A DNA stretch of 64,000 nucleotides. It comes from Lindgomyces ingoldianus. Lineage: Eukaryota; Ascomycota; Dothideomycetes; Pleosporales; Lindgomycetaceae. A program made the position numbers and the translations under genes. Shown here one piece after another: positions 35,360 to 47,259 of this stretch. The stretch is from positions 840,637 through 904,636 of the forward strand of contig NW_022985186.1 in NCBI RefSeq assembly GCF_010093535.1, in the 5' to 3' direction. The notes beneath the pieces were generated by a model that had not been told where the DNA came from, did not search any database, and was given only the letters and a program-made list of their open reading frames with translations. Each line of letters opens with the position of its first letter. Position 1 is the stretch's first letter.

Positions 35360-36588
35360 TCAGAATGATATGGTATTGGTAGCAGGGTTAAAAAAGAGGT
35401 AAGAAGTTGAGCTGGATAAGCACGACTGTACTGTACACAAACTGTATTTAAGGGCATGCGCTTCTCCGCTTGAGGGCTCCACCAAACATCTGCCTAGCGT
35501 ATGACAGGATATTGGATGCGCCTATATGCGCGAGAAAGCCAGCAAGAAAAGCAACTGTTGTTCAACCCAGCCTCGCGCCTGGCCCAGTGCACTTTAGTAC
35601 CAAATGTGGTCTCGTCGCGCTGGAAAGTGACCAGCTCCATTCTACTCCTATTATGATGAAGATAGCTTTGATACTTTGTCCCGCAGTTCTTTCATAATCA
35701 TCAGACATGGGGATTTATTTATTTTAAATAATTCCAAATGCGGAGAACGTTTATATGTAACTGCGGAAATATCCGTCATCTCGCTTGTCTTCTGATTTTC
35801 GGCAGCTGGCGTTATCGTAGATTGGAAACAATTCGCCATCTACGGTGAAACAAATCCAATCAGCAAACGTCAGAATGTCGCATATTAACCGATAAGAATT
35901 GGCAGCCTACAGAGAATGGAACATAGACCAGCAGAATTGACATTTAGCAAGCCATTGGCTGAGGATCGAGGTATGTACGTAGTACGGATCGTATAACCCC
36001 TTTGGGAATCTTGTACAGCGATTATAGAGGAGTAGAAGGGCTCGAGCAAGTAGGCATGCGGGAGCGCTCAGGGGGGGTTATAGAGGTCTGGTTGGCTGAG
36101 AGTTTCGCCAGGACCCTCGAATCTGTACTTCTTAGTGTTTTAATCTGTCCATCCGCAATCTGTAGTCTCAAAGAAGCCCATCGCTGATTATATCTCATTG
36201 CAGAGTTATCCATCCACATGCCTTCCTGCTTCACAGGCCTTATTTAGTTGAATAGACTCTGTCGTCCATTTGGCGCAGTATCGTAGGCTGCAAAAGTGAA
36301 GAGCCCTCTACACAGCGTCTCTTGCCTCATCCCGCGATAGTACACAGTCCGTAGCCAAGGATGAATTGCAGCAGTTCCTAGAGGATAACAATTGTGCACC
36401 TGGCATTAAGTTCGCAATTAAGTGGACTACTATATAACGTGTTTTATAAGAGAGCGGACCACCTGAGTGAGTGGACCAGCGAACCCTACTAAAACGCCTA
36501 CGCAGCAACTACACTTAATTTCTTAACAACATAACGTACAAACAACGTATATAGAAAAAAAAATATATCCCTTACTATCTTTAGTATT
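35360..36588. other. Non-RIPed intergenic region, includes promoter side of the membrane-protein gene
   Basis: Ordinary base composition; no gene could be supported. Several short ORFs exist. The one at complement 36022-36234 (70 aa, MKQEGMWMDNSAMRYNQRWA start) is the most protein-like but has a stop just upstream and no known motif. RIP-type sequence resumes at about 36.5 kb. A putative TATA-like TGTATTTAAG at ~35443 reads on the plus strand; none was seen close to the gene's own start. Confidence 0.45.
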
Positions 36589-37751
36589 TGTAACGACTCT
36601 CATGAATTGTTCCATCTCAGGTCGCTCGGAACCTATCCGAAGCGTCTCTGTATCCGCCCTATCCATGACTTAACCCTGTCCCCTGCAGGTACCTCTATTC
36701 CCTTAAGTATTTAGTTGCTCCTCTTCTCTTACCTAGCTTAGTAGTTTTCTAACATCCTTCTATATAAGGCCTATAGGTGTTAATAGAATTTCTAGGTTAT
36801 TAAGTCCCTACACACTTTTATATCCCTCTAAGTGGATTCCTACTGCATTTAGACCTATTATCTTGCCTGCGCTATTACATTATGTTAAAAAAACTTACTT
36901 TTAGCAGTAGAAGCTTTATTAATAATATTATATTATTTACTTATTTAACGATATTTAACTTTAAAAAGTATTTTATTAAGTTTAAGTTATAATTTTTACA
37001 CACTATTATTATAAATAAAATTTTAAAAACCTTTTATTTTTTATACATAAAATTACTTCTAAAAAAGTTATAAAAAGTATGCTAAAATAAACACTTAAAG
37101 ACTACTAATAACTTATTAAAATTAAAAATAACTACTAATACTTACCTTTTAACTACTCTTAGACTTTAGTATAAAGTTTATAACACACTTTAGCTATAGC
37201 TAAGGCAAAATGCTTACTACTAAAGCTAAATAACTACTAACTTTAATAGCTAAACTTTTTTTTACAAGACTTAAAGCTAAAGACTTACTAAATTTAAAGT
37301 TAAACTATAGTAACATAGCTTTTAAAAACTAAGTTGCTTAATTAAGAGCATAAATTAAGTAGCTAACTATATTAAAAACTATTAGTCTTAGTTAACCTCT
37401 ACTAACTACTAAATTACTTTTAATAATGCCTTAAATTACCTTTACTATACTAATAGTAAAAGACTTTTTAAGTACTATTAAGCCTTTTTAAATTAACTTT
37501 ACTAAATATATGCTTAAAATTAAAACCTTAATAAATAGTAAAAAACTTATATTTAAATAATAGTAAGCTTTTATTATATATCAACTTAAAATGAATTTAA
37601 ATTACTATTAAAGTAAGCGCACACACATAGCGTTAGAATAGAAACACCCTGCTAGTATTGTAAAGGAATACCTAGAGCCTAGATACCTAGCTAAGTTAAA
37701 TAACCTTTAGTTTAGAAATATAAAAAAATAATTAAGGTTTTATAAACTTAC
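36589..37751 (+). repeat. Repeat X, copy 1 (~1.16 kb)
   Basis: Starts TGTAACGACTCTC with a partly unmutated head (ATCTCAGGTCGCTCGGAACC at ~36614) and becomes strongly A+T-rich. It is collinear with 44955-45654 plus 52420-52935. It keeps the uninterrupted site TAACTACTAACTTTAATAGC (~37226-37245) that Copia-D occupies in copy 2. It ends abruptly at the Copia-C LTR. It could be a long LTR or an unclassified element; no coding motif seen. Confidence 0.75.
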
Positions 37752-38221
37752 TGTCTAAATAGCAGTATTTGGATACGCAGTTAGGCGTCATGTGTCATGG
37801 TCTTGTGTCACAGTTGTACGCACAGACAGATAAATACCACTGTCCTTCGCACAGAATTAGAACAAGAAGAATCAACACCAGTTACCTGCAAACCCCCCCC
37901 CCCCCCGCGCGATGTGTACACTGTGCAAACCTCTTTGCTTTGCATAGCTAGCATAGAGCCTATTTAGCACTAATTAGTAGTTTAAATGCTGTAAGACAGG
38001 AAGCTCTTCTTATACTTTTTTATTTAAAAAATTATGTATAAAAGAAATTTATTTCTTTACTAATTTAACTAAAAATTAGTAAAAGTAAAGATAAAGTCTA
38101 ATTTACATGTAAGTAGCTGTAAATCTTTATTTAGTTACCTAATAAAGAGTAAGGAAACCTATTTATATAATACTATTTAGAGGTATTATATAAATAGTAG
38201 TGCTTATTTAATACTAGAAGG
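37752..38221 (+). mobile_element. Copia-C 5' LTR (37752-37969) and leader, part 1
   Basis: The LTR is 218 bp, starts TGTCTAAATAG, ends CTATTTAGCA and includes a run of about 15 C. The leader from 37970 matches that of Copia-B from 11201 (CTAATTAGTAGTTTAAAT, CAGGAAGCTCTTCTT) and stops at the Gypsy-A insertion, resuming at 44805. Only the 5' LTR and leader of this element are present. The ORF at 37769-37951 is LTR sequence. Confidence 0.83.
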
Positions 38222-38496
38222 TGTGACGGTCCTACGCAGAGAGCTCTGCCGCGCTTCACATGACGAGCTGCCCGTGCAGCCAATCAGGATATAGGGGGTG
38301 CGACTGGCGCAACGCTATTAGTTTGCTTAGCGCTAGCGTCCTTGCTAGCGCCTTAGCGCTGTAAGCACTTCTTCTGCAGAGCTGCCCTTAAAGCTCCCTT
38401 TCTCCTCTCTATCTTAGTGTAGCTAAAATAGAGCTAACCTACTCTGCCTTACTTTCTTAGCTCTATACAGTAGTAGAGACAGTGCTTGTTATTATA
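38222..38496 (+). repeat. Gypsy-A 5' LTR (275 bp)
   Basis: Clean outer start (CGCTTCACATGACGAGC, GCGACTGGCGC) and mutated inner end (TTGTTATTATA, against TTGTCATCACA in the 3' LTR). A related solo LTR is at 8296-8510. Confidence 0.92.
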
Positions 38497-38794
38497 TTAC
38501 ACTAAGATTATCTTATTTAGCTAGAGGACAGCAACATAATATCTAGGTCTACTGTGCAGTTAGCTCTAAGAGCTTAATCTGCTAACTAACCCTTACTTAG
38601 ACAGATCTACTAGTACAACTAAGCTAAGCCTTAGTTTGTTAACAATAGCTATCTGCCTTAAAGCCCTAGTTAGGCTAGGCAACTGTAAAAGCAACACTAA
38701 GCAATAATTAAATTGTTACACCTTATTAAGAAGCTCTAAGCTAGGAGCGCTGCTGCTCTAGTTTAAATTAACTGTAGGAGGGGGCCTACTGTAC

Positions 38795-38960
38795 TAACTA
38801 CCACCGCAACAACGCGAAGAGAGCCGCAGGCTCTGTACGAACCCACGTACAAACCCACCACTAATTGACTATCAGCCCTACCGTCACTGGACCCAGGGCT
38901 CACACTACACTATACCTCTGCGGACCGCCAGACCCTAGAGTAGAGGGAAGGAGCTAAAAG
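38795..38960 (+). other. Unmutated island within Gypsy-A
   Basis: This ~165-bp stretch retains CCA, TGG, CGA, CGG and TCA triplets (for example GTCACTGGACCCAGGGCTCA) while sequence on both sides has lost them. It corresponds to the start of the gag region by position. It may be a segment absent from other genomic copies and hence unseen by RIP. Confidence 0.6.
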
Positions 38961-38999
38961 CACTAGGATAGGGAAGCTGTTAAGAATTAAAATGCGCGT

Positions 39000-41900
39000 T
39001 AATCCTACTGCCTAGCCTACTAGCAACGCCTATACGCCTGAACTAAGGACACTGCTATGCTAGGCCTAGTTCTACGCTAATAATGTGTTTAAGAAGGACT
39101 ACACTATTAAGACTGCGCGCGCGCGCGCTTAGTAAGCTAGGAAAGCACTATTATTCTAGACAAAGGCTATTACTTAAGGTACTACTAATTATAATTTAAT
39201 TAGCCTCTGCCTAGACCTACTAAACCTTATAGCTGCAGATTACATAGTTATAGTAAATAAGCTGCTACAGCAGTTATTAAAAGTGTAAGCTTATTAAGAC
39301 TACACTAATACTCTTACTAAAGCAGTTAACATAGCAGAAGCTAAGTAAGTAAAAGTTAGTAAAAAGCTATAAAAGCTTTAAAGCTTACTAAATAAAACTC
39401 TTAAACACCTAGCTAATTATAAAGATAAAGTTAAAAGACTTAAGGCTACTACTACACTAGTGTATAACTAATTATTCTTTTTAGATAGAGCTTATTAAGC
39501 GCTAAGAGGCACACCTATGCTAACTACACTAAGAAAGCAACTGCAATTTAACCTAGCTATACTAAGAATACCTAACCTCTCTTATATTAGTACTGTAAGC
39601 TAGGGAGCTAGGCTAAAACTATTAGCTAAAGCAGAGGATCTGCCTAAGTTTATAGGCAAGAACAATGTTAAATTTAACTACTAGAAAGACCTCCTAATAA
39701 GTAAGCTACTTTATAACATAGACTACTTTATACCTGCAGATAGTAACCTTATAAAGAAGGAAAACACTTAAGTACACTATACTAAAAGTAAAGTAAGTAG
39801 TTAAGCGCTAGGTTAACTAGTTTCTTACCTTAAAGCTTAAAAGTAGCAAAGTAAGCTAGTAATAACTAAAAATATTATAAGCTTCTTAAAAAAGAACTTT
39901 AAAAATACTAACTAGTAAATAAAAGCTAAGACTAAGCTTTACTAGCTTAAGATAAAGCTATTTTAAAATTTTAAAGACTTTAAGGCCTAGTTTACATGCC
40001 TTATAAATAAAGCTAAGCTGCTGCTTAAGCAGTAGAAAGATAAGATCTATAACACTTTATTAAGTTAGCTTTAAGTATATATAAAGACTTACTACAACAA
40101 CCTAATAGTTAGCTTCTTTAATTATATAAAGTAAGCCTACTAGATATCCTTCTTACTGCAGAGGTCTACTGCAGAGTTAAGCGCGCAACATGTGTAGAGA
40201 GGTTAAAAAAAGCTTACATGTTAAAATATTCTTTAACCTGCTGCTGCTACTGCTGCTCTAATAACTCTAGCAACGCCCTAAGTGTAGGCAGCTTTAATAA
40301 AGGATGCTATAACCTGCTACTTATGCTATTAGCTAGGACATATAAGTTGTAACTGCTCTTACACCTACGCTAAAAGTAAAGCTATAGAAGCAGCGTAGAA
40401 GCTAAACGCTGTAAGCTCTAGCAAGGACAGTAAATTAGAAGAAGACTTACTCTAAAAGAAGTTTTCTCTTTAGAGTTAATAGATAGAGCGCTAGCGCAGA
40501 AGCTATGTAAGCTACTATTTAGTAGTAAGCCTTTTATGCTGCCCTGCTGCGTCTCTGCTAGAGGGATTACTATATGCTTAAATAGTCTTATTAACATAGG
40601 GGCTAGCAGCTATAATCTAATCTACCTACAACACCTATAGACAATCTAGAAGCACCTATAGCCTAAAATGCTTAGCATTAAGTCTATTCTTATTACAGGA
40701 TATAATAATTAACTAAACAGACAGGTAAACAAGTACTTCTACACAGATTTAGTAATTAACAGCTACTAGCTGCCTACACTCTTTATCCCCTATAACACAG
40801 GCTGTTATAACTTAATTATAGGCTGTAAGGTTCTTAAAAAGGCTAGTGTCTAGATTAACTATAAGAAATAATTAATTTAGTAGCTAGATAATAATTAGAC
40901 ACAGGACTATAAGCGTAATATTATTATCTTTATATACAGTGCATCCCTACAGATTAACTAATCTTATTAAGTAGACACTAACTAATAAGATAAGTTTATA
41001 AAGATATTAAAAATTAATTAATACTAACCTTAATTAACTTAAGAGCATAATTAGTAGTAAAACTTAAAAAAGATAAAAAAGTAACTTAATTCTTAACTAA
41101 TACTCCTTAGTGCTAATTAAGCGCGCTAACATTAACTAGCTGTCTCTAGAAAAGCACTTGCTAAGGTAGGGCTAAAGGTAAACATAATTAACACTGCTGC
41201 ATTTATGCTACACGCAAGGCGTAGAGACATTATAATTAGACATATTAGCGTCTATAAGGTTAATTAACTAATTAAGGACTGTTAAGCACCTGCAATAGTT
41301 AATCCTAAGAATAAGCTCTAATAGCTAATGCTTAAGAAGTTACTATCCCCTGCGTACGCTAGAGCTACGCTAGCCTACTTCTTAAAAAAAGACTTAGACA
41401 AACTGCTACTGCACTAACCTAGCGTTAACTATAATATTAAGCTAATAGCAGAGAACACCTTATTAAGCAGCCTGCTATACAGCATGTCTCTAGAGCAGCT
41501 TAGGCTAGTTAAGGACTATCTAGACAACTACCTGCAACGCAGATTTATTACGCACAGTAACACTAGCTATGCTTCTCTAGTCTTGTTTGCTAAGAAGCTA
41601 GAAAAAAGGTAAAAGTTCTACATAGACTATTATAAGCTTAATATAATTATAAAAAAGAACACTTACTTAATACTTCTAATTTAAAAGACGCTTACGTAGC
41701 TAGCTATAGCTAAGGTCTTTACTAAGCTTAACATATAATAGGCGTTTTATTACATCTAGCTTACTAAAGAGGTTAAGGACCTAACTACTTTTTAAACACA
41801 CTATAGTAACTATAAGTATTACATGCTGCCCTTTAGACTCTATAATAGCCCTATAACTTTTTAGTAATATATTAATTAGGTTTTACATAGCCTACTTAAT

Positions 41901-44510
41901 AACTTTTATATAGCTTACCTTAATAACATCTTAATTTACTTAGACAACCTTCTGCAGCATAAGGCATATGTTACTAAGGTTCTATGTTATTTATAAAACA
42001 CTAGCCTGTAGATTAACCTTAAAAAAAGTAAATTTATAGTTACTAAGATAAAATTTCTAAGTTTTATTATTAGCATAGACAGAATCTGTAAGGACTCTAC
42101 TAAGGTAGCTGCTGTCTAAGACTAGCCTATACTAACTTTAATTAAGAGCCTGCAGTTGTTCCTAGGGTTCTGCAACTTCTACCGCGCCTTCCTTAAGGAC
42201 TATAGTTGCATTGTACAGCTGCTTATAAAGCTGCTTAAGCGTAGCGCCTAGCATCCTTTAGAAGAGCACAAGTTAGCTGCATTTAAGCGTGCTAAAGACT
42301 TTATGCTGTTAGATAATGTTTTTACGCACTACTTACTAGATTACAAGACGCGTATAAAGACTAATGCAAGTAACAGAGTTGTTATAGAAGTACTATTATA
42401 GCTGCAGGACAACAGCATCTAGCGCCCTATAGCGTTCTACTCTAAGACTATAAGCCTGCTGCAGATAAACTATAATATACATAATAAAAAGATGCTTATA
42501 GTTGTCTAAAGCTTATAAAAGTAGTAAGCGTAGCTAATAAGCTTATAATAAAATAAGCTGTTTATAGCAATTACTAACTACTAAGCTTTTAAGTACTTTA
42601 CTATTAAGCGTAAGCTTACCCCTTACTAGATGCAATAGGCTATGCTAATAGCAGACTTTAACCTCACGCTAACCTACTGCCTAGGCACTGCTAATGTTGT
42701 TACAGACACGCTGTTAAGGAAGTAGAAGAAGCTTAAAATATAAAAAAAAAAAATAAAGCTACTTATACACACTCTTTCCTAAGCTAGGAGTAGATTAGCG
42801 TTAGTCTTATTACTTAATTGTGCGCTGCCTTATAGAGCACCTTTTTACTAAATAAGAAGCTTATAAAGCTGCTGCTAATAAATTAACTATATAAGCTTAT
42901 TAATTAGATCCTAAATGCTAATTAGAATTATAAGAGCCTATAATACTGCTATAATAAAGTGTAAGATCCTAGCTTATAATAAAAGATTAACGCTAAGGGC
43001 CTACTACTAAAGAAAAGGAAGCTTATAGTCCTAGCTGTCTAGTTTCTAAAGACCTACTTTATCTGCGCTATTTACACAACGCAACTTACTGCACATCCTA
43101 AGACTAGAAAAACAACTAAGCTGCTGCGCAAGCAGTACTACTAGCTAAGCATAAGCTAGAACATTAAGACCTACATTAGTGCTTATAAGGCCTATTAGTA
43201 AAGTTATATTTTTTAAGATAAGACCTTAGGGCTCTTTAAGCTACTACTAATACTTAAGTAAGCATAGTAAGATATCTTTATAAATTTTAAGTTATTTCTA
43301 CCTAATTAAGCTAGCTATAATAACACATTTATTATAGTAGACTGTCTAAGCAAGCGCTGCTTCTTACTACTATGCCACAAGACTATTACTGCTGTAAGGG
43401 CTGCAGACCTATACTATTGCTATATCTAGCGCGTCTACAGACCCCCTTAATTAATTGTCTCTAACTACAGACTATAGTTTACCTCTATATTTATAGACAA
43501 GCTCTGCTACTTTACTAGTGTTAAATAAAAGCTCTTTACGCCCTACTATCCCTAGACTAACAGTAACATAAAGGTGCTAAATTAGTATATTAACTAGTAA
43601 CTGTGTTTATTTATTAATTACTTCTAAGACAACTAGTTAGACCTGCTGCCCTACATAGACTAGGCTTAAGCATCTCTACTGCATAAGACAACAAGGTTAT
43701 TACTGTTTAAGATTAAGTTTAGCTATTGTCTAACACACTACTAGAACTAGAAGGCACGTACAAGACGCTTACTAACTGCGCTAGAGCAGATTTTACGTAA
43801 AGAGGCTTAAAGCTATGCTAAGCTTTACTATAACACTATATAATAAGTAATTAAGATTGTAAGAAAGGGCATTACTTAAGCCTAAAAGTAGTAAGCAGCT
43901 TAGGTAAACAAAAAGTAGTGTAAGCCTAACTTTATAGTAGGCAACAAGGTATACGTAACCCCTAAGGGCTTTATTATAAGGCGCCCTAGCTAGAAGCTTA
44001 ACTAGCAGATGTACAGGCCCTATCTAATTATAGGCATAAAAGGTTATTTGTACTAGCTTAAGCTCCCCCTATACATAAGGATGCACAACGTCTTCCACGT
44101 AGACCGCCTACAGCAGGCAGCACCTACAACGCTGCTAGGTTAGGTTAAGCCCCTAAAGGAGCTAATTAAGGTTAATAGTTACTCTAAGTAGCAGGTTTAG
44201 GACATCCTAGATAGTCGCGTCTACCGCAGGCGTCTCTAATACTAAGCCTTATAGGTAGGCTATAATCCTGACCCTACCTAGTATAATGCTAACAGATTCC
44301 TTAGAGCTCTGCATAAGGTAAGGGACTTCTACTAAGCATATCCTACTAAGCCTAGTCTGCCAGCGCGACTAGACGCCTAGTTGCAAGTGTATAAAAAAGG
44401 CAAGAATATAGAACCTATAGAAGTTAATAATTAACCTGCGCTAGGGTCTTAACTAGTTTAAAGACTAACATAGAGGCGCTAAACTACCTAGTTTTAAGGA
44501 TAAGACTGCC
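39000..44510 (+). pseudogene. Gypsy-A gag-pol remnant with chromodomain
   Basis: Read through stops on the plus strand: gag with a CCHC knuckle at ~40315-40356 (CYLC..GHISCNC); protease region ~40590 (N-I-GAS replacing D-x-GAS); reverse transcriptase ~41.4-42.0 kb with YLNNILIYLDN as the degraded YxDD box; RNase H ~42.2-42.7 kb; integrase ~43.0-44.0 kb (VDCLSKRC, then PYYPQTN); and a C-terminal chromodomain ~44190-44370 (ILDSRVYRRRLQY start). Chromodomains of this class direct integration to modified chromatin (family knowledge). No functional frame remains. A GC dinucleotide run lies at ~39114-39128. Confidence 0.88.
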
Positions 44511-44524
44511 TTAGAAGGGGGTGA

Positions 44525-44799
44525 TGTGACGGTCCTACGCAGAGAGCTCTGCTGCGCTTTACATAACAAGCTGCCTGTGCAGCTAATTAGGATATAAGAG
44601 GTGTGACTAGCGCAACGCTATTAGTTTACTTAGTGCTAGCGTCCTTGCTAGCGCCTTAGCGCTGCAAGCACTTCTTCTGCAGAGCTGCCCTTAAAGCTCC
44701 CTTTCTCCTCTCTATCTTAGTGTAGCTGAAATAGAGCTGACCTACTCTGCCTTGCTTCCCCAGCTCCATACGGTAGTAGAGACAGTGCTTGTCATCACA
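44525..44799 (+). repeat. Gypsy-A 3' LTR (275 bp)
   Basis: Mutated inner start (CGCTTTACATAACAAGC) and clean outer end (CCCCAGCTCCATACGG, TTGTCATCACA), the mirror image of the 5' LTR pattern. Confidence 0.92.
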
Positions 44800-44804
44800 G
44801 AAGG

Positions 44805-44954
44805 TCTGTTTTATCTTTTTACATAAGGCTGTTTAGAGGTAGTGTACAACAAGAAGTAAGACAGCGCGCAACAACACATAACTAACTACTATAAAGTAAT
44901 AAGCAACACTAGCTCTATTCTTAACTAGCTAACATAACATATTAACATATAACT
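44805..44954 (+). mobile_element. Copia-C leader, part 2
   Basis: Continues the leader interrupted at 38221 and matches Copia-B at ~11453-11600 (AAGGCTGTTTAGAGG, AACATATTAACATATAACT). It ends where repeat X copy 2 begins; the remainder of Copia-C is not in the window. Confidence 0.82.
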
Positions 44955-45654
44955 TGTAACAATTCTACGAATCGTTCCATCTCAGGTCGCTCGGATCCTA
45001 TCCGAAGGGTCCCTGTATCGGCCCCGACCATAACTTGACCTAGTCCCCTGCAGTTACCCCTATTCCTTTATGTATTTAGTTGCACCTTGCCCCTGTAGCT
45101 AGCTTAGTAGTTTTCTAATATCCTTTTATACAAGGCCTATAGGTGTTAACAGCATTCCTAGGTTTAAAGTCCCTACGCACTTCTATATGGCTCTAAGTAG
45201 ATTCCTACTGCATTTAGACCTATTGTCTTGCCTACACTATTATATTATATTAAAAAACTTACTTTTACTAGTAATAGCCTTATTAATAATATTATATTAA
45301 TTATTTATTTAACTATGTTTAACTTTAAGAAGTTTTTAATTTAGTTTAAGTTATAGTTTTTACACACTATTATATTAAATTATTTAGTTATTATAAATAA
45401 GATTTTAAAGACTTTTTATTAACTAAAGCTTTTATGTTTAAAACTTCTTATCTTTTATAATTAAAATTACTTTTAAAAAAGTTATAAAAAGTGTGCTAAG
45501 GTAAAAACCTAAAGACTACTAATAACTTATTAAAATTAAAAATAACTACTAATGCCTAACTTTTAACTACTTTTAGACTTTAGTATAAAGCTTGTAACAC
45601 GCTCTAGCTATAGCTAAAGTAAAATGCTTACTACTAAAGCTAAATAACTACTAA
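44955..45654 (+). repeat. Repeat X, copy 2, left part
   Basis: Starts TGTAACAATTCTACG and is collinear with 36589-37235. It is interrupted at 45654 by Copia-D; the right part is 52420-52935. The last five bases ACTAA (45650-45654) are the Copia-D target duplication. Confidence 0.78.
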
Positions 45655-45934
45655 TGTCCGTACGCAGCAGCAGCGTCACGGCCTGGATACAAGCGATCGC
45701 GCACGAGCAGGATCACGTATCTATGTCACATGATGCTTGTGCGCGAACCTCTGTGCACAAACATCTAGATATCCCCCTTTTCCTCTATACAAAGGAAAGA
45801 CAAAAGTAATAGAACTAGAAACATATTGCTCTTACTTTACCTACCTTATACACTATGCACACTGTACACTACTCTTACTTTTACTACTTAAGTGCTTATA
45901 CTATAAGCAGCTAGCTATTAGAGCCTATTTAACA
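45655..45934 (+). repeat. Copia-D 5' LTR (280 bp)
   Basis: Begins TGTCCGTACGCAG; clean outer start (CACGGCCTGGATACAAGC), more mutated inner end; ends CTATTTAACA. It shares its last bases and the following CTAATTAGTAG with families B and C. Confidence 0.92.
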
Positions 45935-45959
45935 CTAATTAGTAGTTAATTTAATTAAC

Positions 45960-46740
45960 TATAAATTAGTAAAAGTAATAATAAAGTACTTATACTTTAT
46001 AAGGTACTTTAGTTTGTTACTTATTTCTTAGAAAAAGTAACAACAGAGCACTTACGCCCTATAAGGTACTTTGTTTAGTTACTTATTCTTTAGAATAGTA
46101 AATTAATCCTTTACAATATACAGCAAGCTCTACTACTGTACAAAGTAAGAAGAAGATAGTGCAAAACACACACTAAAGCTACTAAAGCTGTATAACCTAG
46201 CAGCTAGACAATAGCACATTAATCCTTTGCATTATACAGCAAGCTCTGCTACTGTATAAAGTAAGGAGGAGATAGTGTAAGGCGCACACTAAAGCTATTA
46301 AAGCTGCACAACCTAGCAGCTAGATAACAGCAGGACCTGCGTAATCTACTGCACAAGTAATTAACTTTACACTTTATAAGGCACTTTATTTTGTTACTTA
46401 TTTTTTAAGAAAAGTAATAATAAAGCACTTATACTTTATAAAGTACTTTGTTTAGTTACTTATTTTTTAAAATAGTAGATTAATTCTTTACATTATACAG
46501 CAAGCTCTGCTACTGTACAAAGTAAAGAGGAGATAGTGTAAGGCGCACACTAAAGCCACTAAAGCTGCATAACCTAGCAGCTAGACAATAGCACATTAAT
46601 CCTTTGCATTGTACAGCAAGCTCTGCTACTGTACAAAGTAAAGAGGAGATAGTATAAGGCGCACACTAAAGCTATTAAAGCTGCATAACCTAGCAGCTAG
46701 ACAACAGCAGTACCTGCGTACTCTACTAGAAAAGTAATTA
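45960..46740 (+). repeat. Tandem ~120-bp repeats in the Copia-D leader
   Basis: Four copies of a unit beginning ATTAATCCTTTGCATT and containing the imperfect palindrome ACAGCAAGCTCTGCTACTGT, then GCGCACACTAAAGC and CCTAGCAGCTAGA, start near 46098, 46217, 46474 and 46593. Spacer motifs (AAGGTACTTTGTTTAGTTAC) also repeat. The same array occurs at 62670-63180, and one unit at ~56660-56790 in the minus-strand element. It is non-coding. Confidence 0.8.
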
Positions 46741-47259
46741 ACTATACTATTATAATAAAATTCTACTAGTAACTAATAACTCTATGTAATAATAAGAAGA
46801 ATAAGAAATAATTTTTATTATATAAATAACTTATAAAGAACATAAGGATATTAAAAGTAACACTTTAAAACAAGGCTAGCCTAAAGTACTAGAATAATAA
46901 AATTAACATATTAAAAGCTTTAATAAGCTTATAAACTTTATTATATATAAGTTACATAATTACTAATCTATATATAATAACTTAAAAGGGCGCTACTTTT
47001 CTAAGTTTATATATAAAGGATTTTAAAAAATAAATATTATAAGACTTTTTAGCACTTAGCTGCGCGTTTAAAAGGGAGCTTATATAAGTACTAAAGAATA
47101 AAAGAATTACACTATAGCTAGGCACTAAAGGTACTTAAGCCTAGAAGCTATATAATATAGCATAAAAAAAGTAATTATACTAAAAAGGCTTTATACATAA
47201 CTTTTATTACTATATAAAGCTCTACACAGAAGTAGATTAAACATAATGCTACTATTAAC

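Larger units (their letters stand above)
38217..44804 (+). mobile_element. Full-length Gypsy-A chromovirus (6578 bp) with its target duplication
   Basis: The element is 38222-44799: 275-bp LTRs (38222-38496 and 44525-44799), TGTGACGG start, TCATCACA end in the 3' LTR, flanked by perfect GAAGG (38217-38221, 44800-44804). It is inserted in the Copia-C leader, whose uninterrupted version is in Copia-B at ~11446-11452. Domain order gag, protease, RT, RNase H, integrase, chromodomain identifies Ty3/Gypsy chromovirus. Broken by stops throughout. Confidence 0.93.

Noticed and set aside
34145..35368. Plus-strand ORFs over the membrane-protein gene and the minus-strand ORFs at 34738-34938 and 34794-35240
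   Set aside because: The plus-strand ORFs are antisense shadows; the minus-strand ones are unspliced or out-of-frame readings that the four-exon model explains.
36022..36234. 70-aa minus-strand ORF
   Set aside because: Somewhat protein-like, but short, with an upstream stop and no motif; not enough to call a gene.
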